DNA from: Candidatus Thiodiazotropha endoloripes
GTDB lineage: Bacteria > Pseudomonadota > Gammaproteobacteria > Chromatiales > Chromatiaceae
NCBI RefSeq assembly: GCF_001708965.1
Contig: NZ_LVJW01000006.1
Coordinates: 1,054,001-1,118,000 of the forward strand
Direction: 5' to 3'
Length of the DNA stretch: 64,000 nt
The position numbers and the translations under genes were made by a program. The stretch's first letter is position 1; each line of letters starts with the position of its first letter. The notes beneath the pieces were generated by a model, which saw only the letters and a list, made by a program, of their open reading frames with translations, was not told where the DNA came from and searched no databases. Positions 61,901 to 64,000 of this stretch are shown here, piece after piece.

Positions 61901-62392
61901 CTACCCAGATACCAACCATTTGTACATGACCAAGGCATCAACATAACCTTTAGCCGGGTGGTTAAACGCATTCGGCAGGCGCCCTACAATTTCAAAACCG
62001 TGCTTTTGCCAAAGTCGCACGGCTCCTTCATTGGCGGCGGCGACAAAATTGAATTGCATGGCTTTGTAACCCATTACTCGGGCAATTTCTTGCGAATGTT
62101 CGCACATGGCTGTGGCAAGACCTTTTCCTCTGGATGAGGATGGCACCATATAACCGCAATTACAGACATGACTGCCCGGTCCGGCCTGATTGGTTTTGAT
62201 GTAATAGGTACCAACGATTTTCTTATCTTCCACCACGACAAAAGTTTTTCTCGGCAGATCCATCCAAAGCCTTTTCCCTTCGTTTTTGCTTGTATCGCTA
62301 GGGTAGGCGTAGGTGTCACCTGCGGAAGCTATCTCTTTGAAGATGGGCCAGATAGCATCAAAATCAACTTCGGTTGCTTCACGTATCTGCAT
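61901..62392 (-). CDS. GNAT-family N-acetyltransferase
   Basis: A 163-residue acetyl-CoA-dependent acyltransferase. The N-terminus MQIREATEVDFDAIWPIFKEI, the acetyl-CoA loop YMVPSSSRGKGLATAMCEHS, and the C-terminal NEGAVRLWQKHGFEIVGRLP are typical. The substrate is unknown. It sits between the integrase remnant and gltD. Its GC level is closer to the chromosome than to the cassettes. Confidence 0.9.
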   Translation of the reverse strand: MQIREATEVDFDAIWPIFKEIASAGDTYAYPSDTSKNEGKRLWMDLPRKTFVVVEDKKIVGTYYIKTNQAGPGSHVCNCGYMVPSSSRGKGLATAMCEHSQEIARVMGYKAMQFNFVAAANEGAVRLWQKHGFEIVGRLPNAFNHPAKGYVDALVMYKWLVSG

Positions 62393-62540
62393 GGCAGGTT
62401 CCTTTTATTCATGACGCTTACCACAATCTGCTAACGCGTATCGTTGAAGTTATGAATATCAGGGCATCTGAGAAAAGCTAGCCGCTGATGTGAATAGCAG
62501 CTCAATCAATAAAGAGAGGGGGAAGGTCAATCAGTGGAAA

Positions 62541-62565
62541 CGGCCCGGGATGAGCGCCCGGGCCG
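62541..62565 (-). terminator. Terminator after gltD
   Basis: GC-rich 9-bp stem CGGCCCGGG / CCCGGGCCG with a 7-base loop. On the minus strand it lies 8 bases after the gltD stop and is followed by TTTCC. Confidence 0.8.
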
Positions 62566-62573
62566 ATGAAGTT

Positions 62574-64000
62574 TTACCACAATGGCAGATCGGTGGTTCC
62601 CATCAGGAATTCGTCAACCGCACGGGCACACTGACGACCCTCTCGGATGGCCCAGACCACCAATGACTGACCACGGCGCATGTCGCCTGCGGTGAAGACA
62701 CCGTCGATGGAGGTCTTGTAGGCGGTACCGCCTTCAGTGGCAGCTTTGACGTTACCCCGGTTATCGAGTTCAACACCCAGCTCTTCCAGCAGGCCTTCAT
62801 GGACCGGGTGGACAAAGCCCATGGCGAGGGTGACCAGGTCCGCTTTCAGTTCGAACTCTGAGCCATCCACCTCGGACATTTTCCAGTTGCCGGCAGAGTC
62901 CTTCTCCCACTCGACCTTGACGCACTCTACCCCGGCCAGATTGCCTTGGCCATCGTCGATGAACTTCTTGGTGGCGATCTGCCACATCCGTTCACAGCCC
63001 TCTTCCTGGGAGCTGGAGGTGCGCATCTTGTTGGGCCAGTCGGGCCAGGTGGTGCCCTTCTCCTCTTTTTCTGGAGGTTGCGGCAGAATTTCCAGCTGGG
63101 TGACGGAAGCGGCGCCATGACGATTCGAGGTGCCGATGCAGTCGGAGCCGGTATCACCGCCACCGATCACCACCACATGCTTGCCATCGGCGGAGATGAA
63201 GTCCTCCACATGGTCACCCTGCACTCTGTGGCTGTTGCTGCGCAGAAAATCCATGGCGAAGTGGACTCCGTTCAGCTCACGACCGGGAATCGGCAGATCC
63301 CGTGGCTTTTCTGAACCACCGGTCAGTACAATCGCGTCGAAATCGTCCAGCAGCTGTCTGCCGGGCAGATCCACGCCGATGTGAGTGCTGGTCTTGAACT
63401 CAACACCTTCAGTGCGCATCTGCGCCATGCGGCGGTCGATGATCGTTTTGTCCAGCTTGAAATCGGGGATGCCATAACGCAGCAGGCCACCGATGCGGTT
63501 CTGTTTTTCGTAAAGCACCACCGCATGTCCGGCTCTGGCGAGTTGTTGGGCGGCTGCCATACCGGCCGGGCCGGAGCCGACAACCGCAACCCGCTTGCCG
63601 CTCTTGTGATCGGCAATCTGCGGTTTCACCCAGCCTTCGCTCCAGGCCTTTTCGATGATGCTGTATTCGATGGTCTTGATGGTAACCGGTGTATCTTCCA
63701 GGTTCAGGGTACAGGACGCTTCACAGGGCGCTGGACAGATGCGGCCGGTAAACTCGGGGAAGTTGTTGGTGGTATGCAGCACATCGATCGCCGCCTGCCA
63801 GTCTCCCTTGTAGACCAGATCGTTCCAGTCAGGAATGATGTTGTTTACCGGACAGCCCTGATGACAGAAAGGTATGCCACAATCCATACAACGCGCGCCC
63901 TGCTGGCTGACATTCTCATCGGTCAGCGGGATGACGAACTCATTGTAGTGGGTGATCCGGTCCGACACCGGAGCATAGGTCCGGTCCTGACGATCAATCT
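62574..64000 (-). CDS. gltD: Glutamate synthase small subunit (5' end outside window)
   Basis: The FAD- and [4Fe-4S]-containing beta subunit of glutamate synthase, which passes electrons from NADPH to the large subunit. N-terminal cluster Cys region [19 protein letters not shown] and [18 protein letters not shown] motif [26 protein letters not shown] motif [22 protein letters not shown]; end [20 protein letters not shown]. The frame remains open to the window edge ([21 protein letters not shown] upstream of the GTG at 63968), so the real start lies beyond base 64000. Confidence 0.97.
   Translation of the reverse strand, partial: IDRQDRTYAPVSDRITHYNEFVIPLTDENVSQQGARCMDCGIPFCHQGCPVNNIIPDWNDLVYKGDWQAAIDVLHTTNNFPEFTGRICPAPCEASCTLNLEDTPVTIKTIEYSIIEKAWSEGWVKPQIADHKSGKRVAVVGSGPAGMAAAQQLARAGHAVVLYEKQNRIGGLLRYGIPDFKLDKTIIDRRMAQMRTEGVEFKTSTHIGVDLPGRQLLDDFDAIVLTGGSEKPRDLPIPGRELNGVHFAMDFLRSNSHRVQGDHVEDFISADGKHVVVIGGGDTGSDCIGTSNRHGAASVTQLEILPQPPEKEEKGTTWPDWPNKMRTSSSQEEGCERMWQIATKKFIDDGQGNLAGVECVKVEWEKDSAGNWKMSEVDGSEFELKADLVTLAMGFVHPVHEGLLEELGVELDNRGNVKAATEGGTAYKTSIDGVFTAGDMRRGQSLVVWAIREGRQCARAVDEFLMGTTDLPLW

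Overview
The window looks like one continuous piece of a gammaproteobacterial chromosome. The SlyX, YcgL, DUF454/YbaN, DUF2189 and PilU families and the style of the signalling genes point that way. The closest genus cannot be settled from sequence alone. Most of the window is moderately GC-rich, but about 54.7-61.8 kb is clearly AT-rich and accessory.

Layout. (1) 1-18 kb is a signalling and housekeeping stretch. It holds the end of pilU, a PAS-GGDEF-EAL protein, an XrtA/ExeA-type ATPase, Bcp, a hybrid histidine kinase with a response regulator, ArsR-type regulator and SlyX, a frameshifted isoaspartyl peptidase, a di-haem peroxidase lipoprotein, YbaN-like DUF454, and a PhnD-like binding protein translationally coupled to a HAMP-PAS-GGDEF-EAL protein. 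(2) 17.9-23 kb holds a VPLPA-CTERM surface protein, YcgL, glycogen phosphorylase and a DUF2189 membrane protein. (3) 23-53 kb is a large aromatic-degradation region. dmpKLMNO plus dmpB (phenol to catechol to 2-hydroxymuconic semialdehyde) read leftward from a well-matched sigma-54 promoter, and the DmpR-type activator is divergent from it. After transporters and thiol-enzyme genes, a second leftward operon (dmpP, dmpQ, a 65-aa gene, dmpC, dmpE, an AhpD-like gene, dmpF, dmpG, dmpH, a YCF48-like lipoprotein, an RND exporter) takes the ring product to pyruvate and acetyl-CoA. It ends at a clear terminator, followed by an outer-membrane DUF1302/DUF1329 operon. A GntR/FCD regulator is divergent from dmpP. 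The dmpP-GntR gap and the DUF1302 promoter region share TATCGATA-centred palindromes, so I infer a second regulatory layer. No dmpI tautomerase or dmpD hydrolase is visible. (4) 52.8-54.2 kb holds a CDGSH iron-sulfur protein and a Tat-exported, Cys- and His-rich copper-storage-like protein. (5) 54.5-61.8 kb is a decayed mobile region. It has a truncated GGDEF gene, short tandem repeats, a Y1/RAYT-type transposase with a 699-bp tandem partial duplication, and then an array of about eight same-strand gene cassettes separated by seven attC-like sites. The array ends at a GTTAGGC core site. Beyond the core, in the expected divergent orientation, lies what reads as an N-terminal remnant of an integron integrase. 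(6) 61.9-64 kb holds a GNAT acetyltransferase and gltD, which runs off the window.

The two most noteworthy systems are the decayed chromosomal integron with its uncharacterised cassettes, and the split, doubly regulated phenol meta-cleavage locus with linked envelope genes and a foldback (MITE-like) insertion between dmpM and dmpN. All family calls are from reading the translated sequence. No database search was run.
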